Positions 41,156 through 51,008 of a DNA stretch of 64,000 bases are shown here, one piece after another; positions within the stretch are counted from its first letter, which is position 1; each line of letters starts with the position of its first letter. The stretch is from NCBI RefSeq assembly GCF_021172045.1, contig NZ_CP087164.1, positions 1,116,001 to 1,180,000 on the forward strand. Reading direction: 5' to 3'. A program made the translations under genes and the position numbers. The notes under the pieces are model-generated. The model was not told the origin of the DNA. It worked only from the letters and a program-made list of their open reading frames with translations, and ran no database searches. Source of the stretch: Capillimicrobium parvum (lineage in GTDB: Bacteria; Actinomycetota; Thermoleophilia; Solirubrobacterales; Solirubrobacteraceae).

Positions 41156-44035
41156 ATGGCCATCTCGACACGCGAACCCACCCAGATCCGTACAGTCAGT
41201 CTGACGATCGACGGGCAGGCGATCACCGTGCCCGAAGGCACCGTGATCTGGGCGGCGGCCAAGGACGCGGGCATCGACATCCCGGTGCTGTGCCACGACG
41301 AGCGCTATGACCCCGTCGGGGTGTGTCGCATGTGCGTCGTCGACGTCGGCGCGCGCGTCTACGCCGCCTCGTGCGTGCGCCCGTGCGAGGACGGGATGGA
41401 GGTGAAGACCGCCACCCCGGATCTCGAGCGTCACCGCGCCCAGCTCATCGAGCTCCTGCTCGTCGACCAGCCCCCCGTGGCCGAGGACCCCAAGGAGACC
41501 ACCACGGCCGACAACGAGCTGCTCGTGCTGGTGCGCCGCTACGGGATCAAACAGGACGACGCGCCGATTCCGCGCGGTCACGGCCGCGGCGAGGATCTGT
41601 CCAATCCGGTCATCGCGGTCAACCACGACGCCTGCATCCTGTGCGACCGCTGCGTGCGCGCCTGCGACGACATCCAGGGCAACGATGTCATCGGCCGCTC
41701 CGGAAAGGGCTACGAGACGCGCATCGCGTTCGATCTCGCCGATCCGATGGGCGAGTCGTCGTGCGTCACGTGCGGGGAGTGCGTCGCTGCGTGCCCCACG
41801 GGCGCGCTGACGAACAAGCCGATCAACAACGTCCGGATCCGGCCGCGCGCGGAGCTGCGCCAGGTGGACACGGTCTGTCCGTACTGCGGCGTCGGCTGTG
41901 CCCTGACCTTCAACGTCGACGACGAGCGCCAGGCGATCGCCTACGCCGACGGCCGGCCACAACCGGGCTCGCACAGCCGCCTCTGCGTGAAGGGACGTTA
42001 CGGCTGGGACTACTCGTTCTCCGAACAGCGGCTCGCCACGCCGCTGATCCGGCGCGAGTCGAGCTACCCGAAGGGCCCGCTGAGCTCCGACGTGCGCGGG
42101 GACGAGGGCCGTCGGCGCAAGCCGGGCGGCCTCGTCGACTACGACGAGGTCATGCCCCACTTCCGCGAGGCGACGTGGGACGAAGCGCTGGACCTCGTCG
42201 CGACCCGGCTCAAGGAGATCCACGCCGCGAGCGGCCCTGGCTCCATCGCCGGGTTCGGCTCCGCGAAGTGCTCCAACGAGGAGGCCTACCTCTTCCAGAA
42301 GCTGATCCGCGCGGGCTTCAGGACGAACAACGTCGACCACTGCACGCGCCTGTGCCACGCGTCGAGCGTGGCGGCCCTGTTCGAGGGCGTGGGCTCCGGT
42401 GCGGTGTCGACGACGTACGGGGACGTCATCAACGCCGACCTCGCGATCCTGGCCGGCACGAACACCACCGCGAACCACCCCGTTGCGTCCTCGTTCTTCA
42501 AGCAGGCACGCAGGCGCGGCACCAAGCTGATCGTCGTCGATCCCCGTCGCGAGCGGATCGCCGACCACGCGGACGTCTACTGCCAGATCAAGCCCGGCAC
42601 CGACGTCGCGTTCTACAACGGCGTCATGCACGAGGTGATCCGGCTCGGCCTCGTGGACCGCGAGTTCATCGCGTCGCGCACCAGCAACTACGGCGAACTG
42701 GCGAAGGTGCTGCGCGAGTACACGCCCGAGCGTGTCGCGCAGATCACCGGCATCGACGCCGACACCATCCGGCTCGTGGCCCGCCTGTGGGGCGAGGCGA
42801 ACGCCGGGGTCATCTACTGGGGCATGGGCATCTCGCAGCACACGACCGGCACCGACAATGCACGGTGCCTGATCGCCATGTGCGCGATCACCGGCAACGT
42901 CGGCAGGCACGGCACCGGCCTGCATCCGCTGCGCGGCCAGAACAACGTGCAGGGCGCCTCCGACGCCGGCCTGATCCCGATGTTCTACCCCGACTACCAG
43001 CCGGTCGATGCCGACGGCGTGCGCGAGCGCTTCGAGGCGGCGTGGGGTCGCGAGCTGGACGCCAACCCGGGCCTGACGGTGACCGAGATCGTCGCCTCGG
43101 CGCTTCAGGGCGGCGTGCGCGGCATGTACATGATGGGCGAGAACCCGTTCCTGTCAGACCCGAACATCAACAAGGTGCGCAAGGCGCTGAGCGCCCTGAA
43201 CTTCCTGGTTGTGCAGGACGTGTTCCTCACCGAGACAGCCGAGTTCGCGGATGTGATCCTGCCCGCCACGACCTTCATGGAGAAGGACGGCACCTACACG
43301 AACACCGACCGGCGCGTGCAGCTGGGGCGCAAGGTGCTCGAGCCACGCGGCGACGCCCGTCCGGACTGGCAGATCATCCAGGACATCGCGAACCGGATCG
43401 GGCTGCCGATGGACTACTCGCACCCGAGCGAGGTGTTCGACGAGCTCGTCTCGGTCATGCCGAACTATGGCGGGCTGCACTATGACAACCTCGGTCTCAC
43501 CGGCAAGCTCTACCCGAACGCTGATCCGCTGCACAGCGATGGCACGGTCGTCCTCTTCGACGAGCGATTCGGCACCGACGACGGGCTCGCGCATCTCGTG
43601 CCCGCGGAGTGGCTTCCGGCCAAGGAGCTGCCGTCCGATGACTATCCGTTCATCCTCAACACGGGTCGTCTGCTCGAGCACTGGCACACCGGCTCGATGA
43701 CGCGGCGCTCGTTTGCGCTGGATGCGATCCAGCCCGAGCCGCACGTGTTCATGAACCCCGGCGACGCCGAGGAGATGGGCATCGGGGACGGCGACTTCGT
43801 CCGCGTCAGCTCACGGCGCGGGACGATCGAGCTGCGCGTCAGGGTGTCTCATCGCGACACACCGGGCACGTGCTTCATCCCGTTCCACTTCCGGGAGGCG
43901 GCGGCCAACCTGCTCACGATCGACGAGATCGACCCGATGGGGAAGATCCCGGAGTTCAAGTTCTGCGCGGTGCGGATCGAGCGGGCGGGAGGAGCCGCGC
44001 TCCACGAGCCGATGACCGCCCGCGAAGGCGCCTGA
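41156..44035 (+). CDS. fdhA: Formate dehydrogenase alpha subunit (Mo/W, NAD-linked type)
   Basis: 959 residues. Order: 2Fe-2S ferredoxin domain (about 10-85, CHDERYDPVGVCRMCVVD), a 4Fe-4S pair (CILCDRCVRAC and CVTCGECVAACP, about 160-220), the molybdopterin 4Fe-4S domain (CPYCGVGC), the catalytic domain with active-site cysteine in DHCTRLCHAS in place of selenocysteine, and the C-terminal cofactor-binding domain. This is the soluble, NAD-reducing FdsA type, converting formate to CO2. A GTG 17 codons upstream (41105) is also open. Its stop shares one base with the next start (TGATG), so the two are coupled. Confidence 0.93.
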   Translation: MAISTREPTQIRTVSLTIDGQAITVPEGTVIWAAAKDAGIDIPVLCHDERYDPVGVCRMCVVDVGARVYAASCVRPCEDGMEVKTATPDLERHRAQLIELLLVDQPPVAEDPKETTTADNELLVLVRRYGIKQDDAPIPRGHGRGEDLSNPVIAVNHDACILCDRCVRACDDIQGNDVIGRSGKGYETRIAFDLADPMGESSCVTCGECVAACPTGALTNKPINNVRIRPRAELRQVDTVCPYCGVGCALTFNVDDERQAIAYADGRPQPGSHSRLCVKGRYGWDYSFSEQRLATPLIRRESSYPKGPLSSDVRGDEGRRRKPGGLVDYDEVMPHFREATWDEALDLVATRLKEIHAASGPGSIAGFGSAKCSNEEAYLFQKLIRAGFRTNNVDHCTRLCHASSVAALFEGVGSGAVSTTYGDVINADLAILAGTNTTANHPVASSFFKQARRRGTKLIVVDPRRERIADHADVYCQIKPGTDVAFYNGVMHEVIRLGLVDREFIASRTSNYGELAKVLREYTPERVAQITGIDADTIRLVARLWGEANAGVIYWGMGISQHTTGTDNARCLIAMCAITGNVGRHGTGLHPLRGQNNVQGASDAGLIPMFYPDYQPVDADGVRERFEAAWGRELDANPGLTVTEIVASALQGGVRGMYMMGENPFLSDPNINKVRKALSALNFLVVQDVFLTETAEFADVILPATTFMEKDGTYTNTDRRVQLGRKVLEPRGDARPDWQIIQDIANRIGLPMDYSHPSEVFDELVSVMPNYGGLHYDNLGLTGKLYPNADPLHSDGTVVLFDERFGTDDGLAHLVPAEWLPAKELPSDDYPFILNTGRLLEHWHTGSMTRRSFALDAIQPEPHVFMNPGDAEEMGIGDGDFVRVSSRRGTIELRVRVSHRDTPGTCFIPFHFREAAANLLTIDEIDPMGKIPEFKFCAVRIERAGGAALHEPMTAREGA

Positions 44036-45777
44036 TGACGGTCGAGACAACGACCACCGGCGACGACGACAGCCGGCCCGGCCTGCGCGTGCAGCACAAG
44101 CATCCGGGCACGGAGGCGCGGGCAGGCAAGTTTCCGGGCCCGAGCCTCATTCCGGCGCTGACCGCCATCCAGCGTCGCCACGGCTGGCTGCCGCGCGACG
44201 AGCTCGTCGCCCTGTCGCGAGACGTGCGGCGTCCGCTGTACGAGATCGGCGGCCTGATCTCCTTCTATCCGCACTTCCGCACCACGCCGCCGACGTCGGT
44301 GCAGCTCGCGGTCTGCCATGACCTCACCTGCTGGCTGCACGACGCCGACACGCGCATCGGCGAGGTCAAGGCGCGGTACGGCGACGATGTCGAGATTGAG
44401 GTCGTCGAGGTCTCCTGCCTGGGGCGCTGCGAGATCGCCCCCGCCGCGGCGGTCAACGAGCGTCCCGTCGCCCTCGACGACGCCGGCGAGGTCGTCTCGG
44501 CGGCGCTGCGCGGCGAGCGCGGTGAGAGCCAGGCGCTGCGTGGCAGCGAACCTCGCCCGAACGATCCATACGCCCCCGGGCAGGAGCGCTACCGCGTGCT
44601 CCGTCGTGCCTTGGCGGGCGAACTCGGCGCGCCGGAGATCATCGCGGCGCTCAAGGACGCGGGGCTGCGCGGGATGGGCGGTGCGGGCTTCCCCACCGGG
44701 CAGAAATGGGAGATTGTCGCCTCCCAGGACCCAGAGCCCAAGTACACGATCTGCAACGCTGACGAGTCCGAGCCCGGCACGTTCAAGGACCGTCAGATCC
44801 TGGCCGAGCAGCCGCACCTCGTGCTCGAGGGCATGCTCCTCGGGATGCTCGTCACGGGCTGCGAGGAAGGCTGGGTCTTCATCCGCCACGAGTACGGCCC
44901 CGAGGAGGAGGTGCTGCGCGCGGAGATCGACTCGCTCCGTGCCGGCGGCCTGCTCGGTGAGGACGTCAACGGCTCGGGCCGGCGCCTCCAGGTCGAGATC
45001 TTCACCTCACCCGGCGGCTACATCCTCGGAGAGGAGTCGGCGCTGCTGGAATGCATGGAGGGCCACCGCGGCGAGCCGCGCAACAAGCCGCCGTTCCCCG
45101 GCCTCTACGGGCTGTGGGGCAAGCCGACCCTGATGAACTCGGTCGAGACCTTCGCCGACGTGCCGGTGATCCTCGAGCGCGGCGCCGACTGGTGGAAGGC
45201 GCAGGGCGTCAACGGCGCCACCGGCCTGAAGTTCTTCGCGGTCTCCGGTCACGTCGAGGGTCCCGACGTCTATTGCGTGCCGGCGGGCTCCACCGCGCGT
45301 GACCTCATCGAACTGGCCGGCGGGGTCACCGATGGCCGGGAGGTCGGCGCGATCCAGCCGGGCGGCGCTTCGTCGAACTTCCTCGGGCCCGAGCACCTGG
45401 ACGTGCCACTTGACTGGAAGCCACTGCAGGACGCCGGCTCCATGCTCGGCTCCGGCGCACTGATCGTGATGGCCGAGGGCACGAACCTGCTCGCCGCCGG
45501 GACGAACGTCCTGCGCTTCTTTCGCAACGAGTCCTGCGGAAAGTGCGTCCCGTGCCGGGTCGGTTCCAACAAGGCGCACGCCATCCTCAGCGACCTCGTC
45601 GCGCACGACAAGGGCGTCGGCGACGTCCCCGCGAACATCGTCCAGCTGGAGGAGACGCTGCGCATGACCTCGATCTGCGGGCTCGGCCAGGTCGCGCTCG
45701 GACCGGTGCTCAGCGTCCTGGGCATGGACCGGGGCGCGACAGCGGCGCGAGCCCACCCCAAGAACCCCGACACGTAG
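44035..45777 (+). CDS. Fused NuoE-NuoF (FdsG-FdsB) diaphorase subunit of formate dehydrogenase
   Basis: 580 residues. The first 150 are a NuoE/thioredoxin-like 2Fe-2S domain with cysteines in AVCHDLTC and VSCLGRCEIAP. From about 180 it is NuoF: the FMN/NAD part GMGGAGFPTGQKWE and CNADESEPGTFKDR, the SLBB domain and the 4Fe-4S site ESCGKCVPCRVG, then ICGLGQ. It passes electrons from the alpha subunit to NAD. In Cupriavidus-type enzymes these are two proteins; here they are fused. Start at ATG 44035 shares one base with the alpha stop. Confidence 0.93.
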   Translation: MTVETTTTGDDDSRPGLRVQHKHPGTEARAGKFPGPSLIPALTAIQRRHGWLPRDELVALSRDVRRPLYEIGGLISFYPHFRTTPPTSVQLAVCHDLTCWLHDADTRIGEVKARYGDDVEIEVVEVSCLGRCEIAPAAAVNERPVALDDAGEVVSAALRGERGESQALRGSEPRPNDPYAPGQERYRVLRRALAGELGAPEIIAALKDAGLRGMGGAGFPTGQKWEIVASQDPEPKYTICNADESEPGTFKDRQILAEQPHLVLEGMLLGMLVTGCEEGWVFIRHEYGPEEEVLRAEIDSLRAGGLLGEDVNGSGRRLQVEIFTSPGGYILGEESALLECMEGHRGEPRNKPPFPGLYGLWGKPTLMNSVETFADVPVILERGADWWKAQGVNGATGLKFFAVSGHVEGPDVYCVPAGSTARDLIELAGGVTDGREVGAIQPGGASSNFLGPEHLDVPLDWKPLQDAGSMLGSGALIVMAEGTNLLAAGTNVLRFFRNESCGKCVPCRVGSNKAHAILSDLVAHDKGVGDVPANIVQLEETLRMTSICGLGQVALGPVLSVLGMDRGATAARAHPKNPDT

Positions 45778-45788
45778 GGCGCCCGGTC

Positions 45789-47024
45789 GTGGCACGCCCG
45801 ACGCATCGGGAGTTCTTCGCGGTGCGCACCGTCAGTCAAGCGCTGGCGGGCTTCCGACCGCAGCGGCGAACGAGCGTCGAGATGGTGGCGCTCGAGCGAG
45901 CGCACAGACGTGTGCCTGCTACCGCCGTACGGGCGCCGCACGACCTTCCCGGCTTCGCCCGGTCGACCGTCGACGGCTTCGCGGTGCGCGCGGCCGACAC
46001 CTACGGCGCCTCCGAGGGCCTGCCGAGCTACCTGGAGATCACCGGTGCGGTGGCGATGGGCCGCCCACCCGAGATTGCGGTGGAGGCGGGCACGGCGGCG
46101 TCCATACCGACCGGGGCAGCGATCCCCGACGGGGCTGATGCGGTCGTCATGGTCGAGTACACGCAGGAGGCGATGCCGGGCACGATCGAGGTGGTCCGGC
46201 CGGTGGCCCCCGGCGACGGACTGGTCCGCGGCGACGAGGACGCGAGCGCCGGGGCCGAGCTGCTGCCGGCCGGGCGCCCGCTTCGCGCGCAGGATCTCGG
46301 CCTGCTCGCCGCGACGGGGCTGACCGAGGTGGGCGTCCGCGCCCGTCCTCGGGTCGCCATCGTCTCCACCGGTGATGAGGTCGTGCCGCCGTCGACGCCG
46401 GAGCCGGCGTTCGGGCAGGTCCGCGACGCCACCGCGGTGGCCCTCGCCGCACTGGTCTGCGACGCGGGGGGAGAGCCGGATGTGCGCGGCATCGTGCCCG
46501 ACGATTACGACGCGCTCGACCATGCGCTGCGCGAGGCCGTCGGCAGCTGCGACGTGATCGTCGTGTCCGCCGGCTCATCGGTCGGCAGCCGCGACGAGAC
46601 CGCCGCGGTGGTCGCCGGTCTCGGCAGGCCCGGGATCTGGACGCATGGGATCGCGGTGCGCCCCGGCAAGCCGACGCTGCTCGCCGACTGCGACGGCGTG
46701 CCCGTCATCGGCCTGCCGGGCAACCCGCGCTCGGCGCTTGTCGTGTTCCGGCTCATCGGGATGCCGATCGTGCGGCTCGTCGGAGGCGCGACCCATCCGG
46801 TCCAAGAGCCCGGGGTGCGCGCCCGGCTGGACCGTGACGTGCCCTCATCGGCAGGTCGGCTCGACGTCGTGCAGGTCGTCCTGCGCGGCGGCGTCGCCTC
46901 ACCGCTGTTCGGCGCGTCCGCGCTGCTCACGGTCCTCACCCGGGCGGACGGATACATCATCGTGGACGAGGACGCCACCGGATTGCCGAGCGGCAGCGAC
47001 GTCGACGTCACCCTGTATCGATAG
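45789..47024 (+). CDS. moeA: Molybdopterin molybdotransferase MoeA
   Basis: 411 residues from GTG 45789. MoeA plan: RSTVDGFAVRAAD in domain I, PTGAAIPDGADAVVMVE, the domain III motif VSTGDEVVPPS and VSAGSSVGSRDET, the loop PGKPTLLA and GLPGNPRSALV. It inserts molybdate or tungstate into the pterin. Together with the next gene this makes two tandem MoeA copies, which may serve molybdenum and tungsten separately. Confidence 0.94.
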   Translation: MARPTHREFFAVRTVSQALAGFRPQRRTSVEMVALERAHRRVPATAVRAPHDLPGFARSTVDGFAVRAADTYGASEGLPSYLEITGAVAMGRPPEIAVEAGTAASIPTGAAIPDGADAVVMVEYTQEAMPGTIEVVRPVAPGDGLVRGDEDASAGAELLPAGRPLRAQDLGLLAATGLTEVGVRARPRVAIVSTGDEVVPPSTPEPAFGQVRDATAVALAALVCDAGGEPDVRGIVPDDYDALDHALREAVGSCDVIVVSAGSSVGSRDETAAVVAGLGRPGIWTHGIAVRPGKPTLLADCDGVPVIGLPGNPRSALVVFRLIGMPIVRLVGGATHPVQEPGVRARLDRDVPSSAGRLDVVQVVLRGGVASPLFGASALLTVLTRADGYIIVDEDATGLPSGSDVDVTLYR

Positions 47025-48938
47025 ATGGCGACGACGCCGTTCATCCATGACGTGCCCGCCGCCGAGGCGTTGGCGGCCTGGCGGGCCGCGTGCGAAGCCG
47101 CCGGCTGCCCCCGCCGCGTCGAGGCGGTACGGCTCGGCCTCCAGGAGGCGGTCGGCCGCGTGACGGCCGAACCGGTCTGGGCGACGCGCTCCTCGCCGTC
47201 CTTCGACGCGGCGGCGATGGACGGCATCGCCATACGAGCTGCGCACACCATCGGCGCGAGCGAGAGCACGCCGGTGCTGCTCGATCCGGCCGACTACGTC
47301 GTCGTGGACACCGGCGACCCGTTGCCCGAGGGCTTCGACGCGGTCGTCATGCGCGAGGACGTCCACTACGACGACCGGCGCCGGGCCGAACTGCGCGGGG
47401 CCGTCGTGCCCTATCAGCATGTGCGCCTGATCGGCGAGGACGTCAGTGCCAACGAGCTGCTGCTGCCCGAGGGCCATCGCCTCCGCCCCGTCGACGTCGC
47501 GGCCGCGGCGGCCGCCGGCGCCGTCGACGTCCTCGTGCGCCGCCGGCCCGTCGTCGCGGTCCTGCCGACCGGCGACGAGATCCGCCCGGTCGGGACCGAG
47601 CCCGCTCCGGGGGTCATCCTGGACACGAACTCGCTGATGCTCGCCGCGCAGGCCGAGGCCGCAGGCTGCCAGGCCTGGCGCAGCGACATCCTCCCCGACG
47701 ATCCGGAGACGATCGCGGCGGCGGTCCGCGACGCAGCGGCTCGGGCCGATCTCGTGATCATCGGTGCGGGCTCGAGCGCCGGACGCGACGACCACACCGC
47801 TGGCGTCGTCGAGCGGCTGGGGACGCTCGCCGTTCACGGGGTGGCCGTCCGGCCCGGCCATCCGGTCGTGCTCGGCGCAGTCGACGGCACTCCCGTGCTC
47901 GGAGCGCCCGGCTATCCGGTCTCGGCCGCGCTGACGTTCGACATCTTCGCGGCGCCGCTCGTCGCCGCCCTCGAAGGCGCGGCGCCGGCCGAGCCGCCGC
48001 GCGTGCGGGCGCGGCTGGCGCGCAAGCTCGCGTCGCGCATGGGCATGGACGACTGGATCCGTGTCCGGCTCGGCCGGGTCGGCGGCGACCTCGTCGCCAC
48101 GCCGCTGCCCCGCGGCGCAGGGGTGCTCACGTCACTCGTGCGCGCCGACGGGCTGCTCGTCGTGCCCGCCGCGCTCGAGGGCCATCACGCCGGCGAGGAG
48201 GTCGAAATCGGGCTGCTGCGCGGCGTCGGCGAGATCGACCGCACGATCCTCGCCGTCGGCTCGCATGACCTGGTGCTCGACCTCGCCGCCTCCCAGATAC
48301 GCGCAGCGGACCCGGGCGCGACGCTGGCCTCCTCGAACGTCGGCTCGCTCGGTGGCCTCGTCGCGCTGCGCGACGGCCTGTGCCATGTGGCCGGCTCGCA
48401 TCTGCTCGACCCGGAGAGCGGCGAGTACACGCTGCCCTACATCGACCGCGTGCTCACCGGGCGCGACATCGCTGTCGTGCGCCTCGTCCACCGCGAGCAG
48501 GGCCTGATCGTCGCCGCCGGCAATCCGGTCGGGATCACCGGCATCGAGGACCTCACCCGACCGGGCGTGCGCTACGTCAATCGACAGCGCGGCGCCGGCA
48601 CCCGCGTCCTCCTCGATCACGAGCTGTGCCGGCGTGGCATCGCCCCCGAGAGCCTGTCCGGCTACACACGCGAGGAACACACCCACCTCGCCGTTGCGGC
48701 AGCCATCGCCGCGGACCGAGTGGACGCGGGCCTCGGCGTCCTGGCCGCCGCGCGTGCCTTCGGACTCGACTTCGTACCCGTCACCCGCGAGCCCTACGAC
48801 CTCGTGCTGGCCGCCGAAACGCTCGACGACCCCATCACTGCCCCACTCTGGCCGCTCCTCGCGGACCCCACATTCCGAAGCGCCGTGGAAGCGCTCGGCG
48901 GCTACGGCACCGAGGATATGGGGCGCCGGATTCGCTGA
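47025..48938 (+). CDS. MoeA with a C-terminal substrate-binding-protein-like domain
   Basis: 637 residues, start directly after the preceding stop. Residues 1-400 are MoeA (FDAAAMDGIAI, PTGDEIRPVG, GAGSSAGRDDHTAG, GAPGYPVSA). Residues 415-637 form a PBP-like domain (VGSHDLVLDLAASQIR, NRQRGAGTRVLLDHEL, VDAGLGVLAAARAFGLDF), related to the molybdate/tungstate sensing domain of ModE-like and TupA-like proteins. Such fusions are known in bacteria and archaea. I propose that the tail senses or delivers the oxyanion for this copy. Last gene of the W/Mo cluster. Confidence 0.92.
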   Translation: MATTPFIHDVPAAEALAAWRAACEAAGCPRRVEAVRLGLQEAVGRVTAEPVWATRSSPSFDAAAMDGIAIRAAHTIGASESTPVLLDPADYVVVDTGDPLPEGFDAVVMREDVHYDDRRRAELRGAVVPYQHVRLIGEDVSANELLLPEGHRLRPVDVAAAAAAGAVDVLVRRRPVVAVLPTGDEIRPVGTEPAPGVILDTNSLMLAAQAEAAGCQAWRSDILPDDPETIAAAVRDAAARADLVIIGAGSSAGRDDHTAGVVERLGTLAVHGVAVRPGHPVVLGAVDGTPVLGAPGYPVSAALTFDIFAAPLVAALEGAAPAEPPRVRARLARKLASRMGMDDWIRVRLGRVGGDLVATPLPRGAGVLTSLVRADGLLVVPAALEGHHAGEEVEIGLLRGVGEIDRTILAVGSHDLVLDLAASQIRAADPGATLASSNVGSLGGLVALRDGLCHVAGSHLLDPESGEYTLPYIDRVLTGRDIAVVRLVHREQGLIVAAGNPVGITGIEDLTRPGVRYVNRQRGAGTRVLLDHELCRRGIAPESLSGYTREEHTHLAVAAAIAADRVDAGLGVLAAARAFGLDFVPVTREPYDLVLAAETLDDPITAPLWPLLADPTFRSAVEALGGYGTEDMGRRIR

Positions 48939-49205
48939 GTCATACAAAGTCGTCGTGCCCACCCCGTCCGCGGGCGCCAAGATGCTGGGGCTTGTCAATC
49001 GGGACACCGGCAACGGCCGCGCCGTGATGGACGCTGTCGGTCGAGGGAGTCGGTGCCGGATGGTGCGTTCGATACACGATGATCGATCTGTACCGGCCGC
49101 CGGCGTTGGGGGCGGGCAACCGGCCGGCCGGCGTGCGCGGCCCGGGCGAGGCGAGGAGGCGCGCGCGGGGCAGCTCAGTGCGCTGTCAGCGCATGGCCCG
49201 GCCAC

Positions 49206-50432
49206 CTACGCTCCGCCTTCAGGCGTCCCAGCCCGCCGTCCCAGCGCCCCGCGCAGCTTCAGCGCGACATGGATCGCCAGCCGACCGTCGGGGTCGTCCG
49301 GCGCGTCGCCGAGGACGTGTCTGGCGAGGCGCAGGCGATGGCGGAACGTGTTGCGGTGCATATAGCAGCGGCGCGCGGCCTGGTCGTGGCGCGGGAAGTC
49401 GAGCGCCGCCTCGAGAACGCGCAGCAGGTCCGAGTGGTGCTGGCGATCCCAGGCGATGAGGGGGCCGAGCCGGTCCTCGACGAAGCGCTGTGCCTCGGCA
49501 GTGCCGCAGACTCGGCGCAGGAGGCGGTCGAGCGCGTACTGCCGTTCCGAGACGACGAGCCGGTCGGTCTCCGGGCGGGGCCCGAGCCCGCACAGACCGT
49601 CGAGCTTGATGACCTCGGAGCTGAGCTCGGCGAGCGCGACGGCCTGCTCGGCGGCGATCGCGTGAGCGCCGGAGGCCGGCGCCACGCCGCGCACCCGCCC
49701 GACCACGCGCTCGAACCAGGGAAACGGGTCGCCCTCGGGATGCAGGAGAACCATGCGCGTGACGAACGTCGCCGTCAGCCCGCCGTTCACCAACCGCGTC
49801 GCCTCACGGTGGATGCGGTCCACCACCGGCGCCGGCGTGCCGGCGATGTCCCAGCGGAGCACGGCGGGCCAGTAGGCGTCCGCGAGCGTGAGGCCCAGCG
49901 CCCCAGCGTCGTGTCGCGCCCGCCTGGCTGCGAACTCCGGATCGCTGACCAGGCGGTCCAGGAGAGCGCTGGTCTGGGCCCGCAGCAGCCCCGCCCGCTT
50001 GAGCTGCTCGGCGAACAGCGTGGCAACCAGATCGAGCAGCGGCGCCTCCGCCTCGGCCGTCCGATCGGTCTTGACTGCGAGCGCGCCGGGCGGAGCGGCC
50101 GAATCGCGGATCCGCACGACCTGCCATCCCGCCGGCACGGTGGCGGACGTCGAGACCGCGGCGGCGACCGCCAGTGCGCGCCGCCCGTCTGCGTCGTCGG
50201 GCGCATAGCCGACGATCTCATCGACTCCGCCCACAAGCCCCACCGGCCCGCCGAGTGCCCGCGCGGCGGCAGCGGCGAACCGGCGCGGGTCCTCGCTCTC
50301 GACGGCTGCGTGGACGAGATCCCCCCAGCAGCCGGGCCAGTCCTGGCCGGGGTCCGCTCGGCTGAAGCGTCCGGACGCATTCCGGACGCGCCCGCGTGTC
50401 GCGGTGGTGCCTGCCGGCATTGTGGAGTCCAA
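49206..50432 (-). CDS. PucR/CdaR-like helix-turn-helix regulator
   Basis: 408 residues. The C-terminal domain has the family fold with HRNTFRHRLRLARHVLG; the middle resembles the GGDEF-like CdaR region. Compared with usual PucR the N-terminal part is unlike the classic purine domain. It lies downstream, same strand, of a decayed binding-protein gene and back-to-back with formamidase FmdA, so it is probably the regulator of this amide locus. Confidence 0.88.
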   Translation of the reverse strand: MDSTMPAGTTATRGRVRNASGRFSRADPGQDWPGCWGDLVHAAVESEDPRRFAAAAARALGGPVGLVGGVDEIVGYAPDDADGRRALAVAAAVSTSATVPAGWQVVRIRDSAAPPGALAVKTDRTAEAEAPLLDLVATLFAEQLKRAGLLRAQTSALLDRLVSDPEFAARRARHDAGALGLTLADAYWPAVLRWDIAGTPAPVVDRIHREATRLVNGGLTATFVTRMVLLHPEGDPFPWFERVVGRVRGVAPASGAHAIAAEQAVALAELSSEVIKLDGLCGLGPRPETDRLVVSERQYALDRLLRRVCGTAEAQRFVEDRLGPLIAWDRQHHSDLLRVLEAALDFPRHDQAARRCYMHRNTFRHRLRLARHVLGDAPDDPDGRLAIHVALKLRGALGRRAGTPEGGA

Positions 50433-51008
50433 GTGTCCGGCTGCGCCGGGTCGATCCCGGTCGCCATAACCGTTTCCAAATGAAACTGACGGCGCGCGGG
50501 GTTGTCAACCGGGCACGCCGCGCCGCAGCTCGGCGACGACACCGAATTCCAGTGCGTCGGCCTCGGCGATGTACACGCTTGGTCGAGGTGCTGCCGGCGC
50601 ATCTGCACCTCGCCGCGGGGGCCGGCGTACGAGACGCTGTCGGCGACGGCGCACAGCGCCCGCACCTCGAGCGTCTGTGCCCGGCGGGCGAGAGCGGCGA
50701 GAAGGAGGATCCCCTCGTAGCACGACTCCGCCGGGCTGTTGAGCGAGCGCCGCCTCGTTCGGCGCTCCCCCTGGTCCGGGCCCACAGCCCGCTGGTGCGC
50801 ACTCCTGCATTCCAGCACGGAACCGTCGGCGGCGCGACGCGCACGCCGCGGGTGCACCGCGAACTCATTCCGGCCCGGCTGAGCGGTCTTCGCGTGCGTC
50901 GCGCACCGGGCCTGCGGAGATCCTTGACTTGCGAGAGCGCAGCGAGCTATCACCATGCTGAGGGTCCACCGTGGCGGCTGAGTGTCGAGTGCAGGAAGGA
51001 GCACACAA
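50433..51008. other. Gap between the regulator and formamidase
   Basis: About 575 bp. It contains the remnant at 50505-50752 and the promoter side of the formamidase gene, whose AGGAAGGAG ribosome site is at 50992-51000. No other gene is supported. Confidence 0.5.
50505..50752 (-). pseudogene. Remnant of an amide/urea substrate-binding protein (AmiC/UrtA-like)
   Basis: Two overlapping frames carry the C-terminal end of a type I periplasmic-binding protein: the first reads SPAESCYEGILLLAALARR and SYAGPRGEVQMRRQHLDQ, then at about 50579 the rest moves to another frame with VYIAEADALEFGVVAELR to the stop. A single base is missing at the switch and no N-terminal part is recognisable upstream. 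AmiC/UrtA-type proteins sense or take up short amides and urea, and FmdA-type amidase is next door. So this looks like a decayed sensor or uptake gene. Confidence 0.6.

Noticed and set aside
48939-49205. Possible small gene starting at ATG 49079 between the MoeA fusion and the regulator
   Set aside because: No ribosome site, no -10 of the right form and an arginine-rich product; the gap is treated as non-coding.
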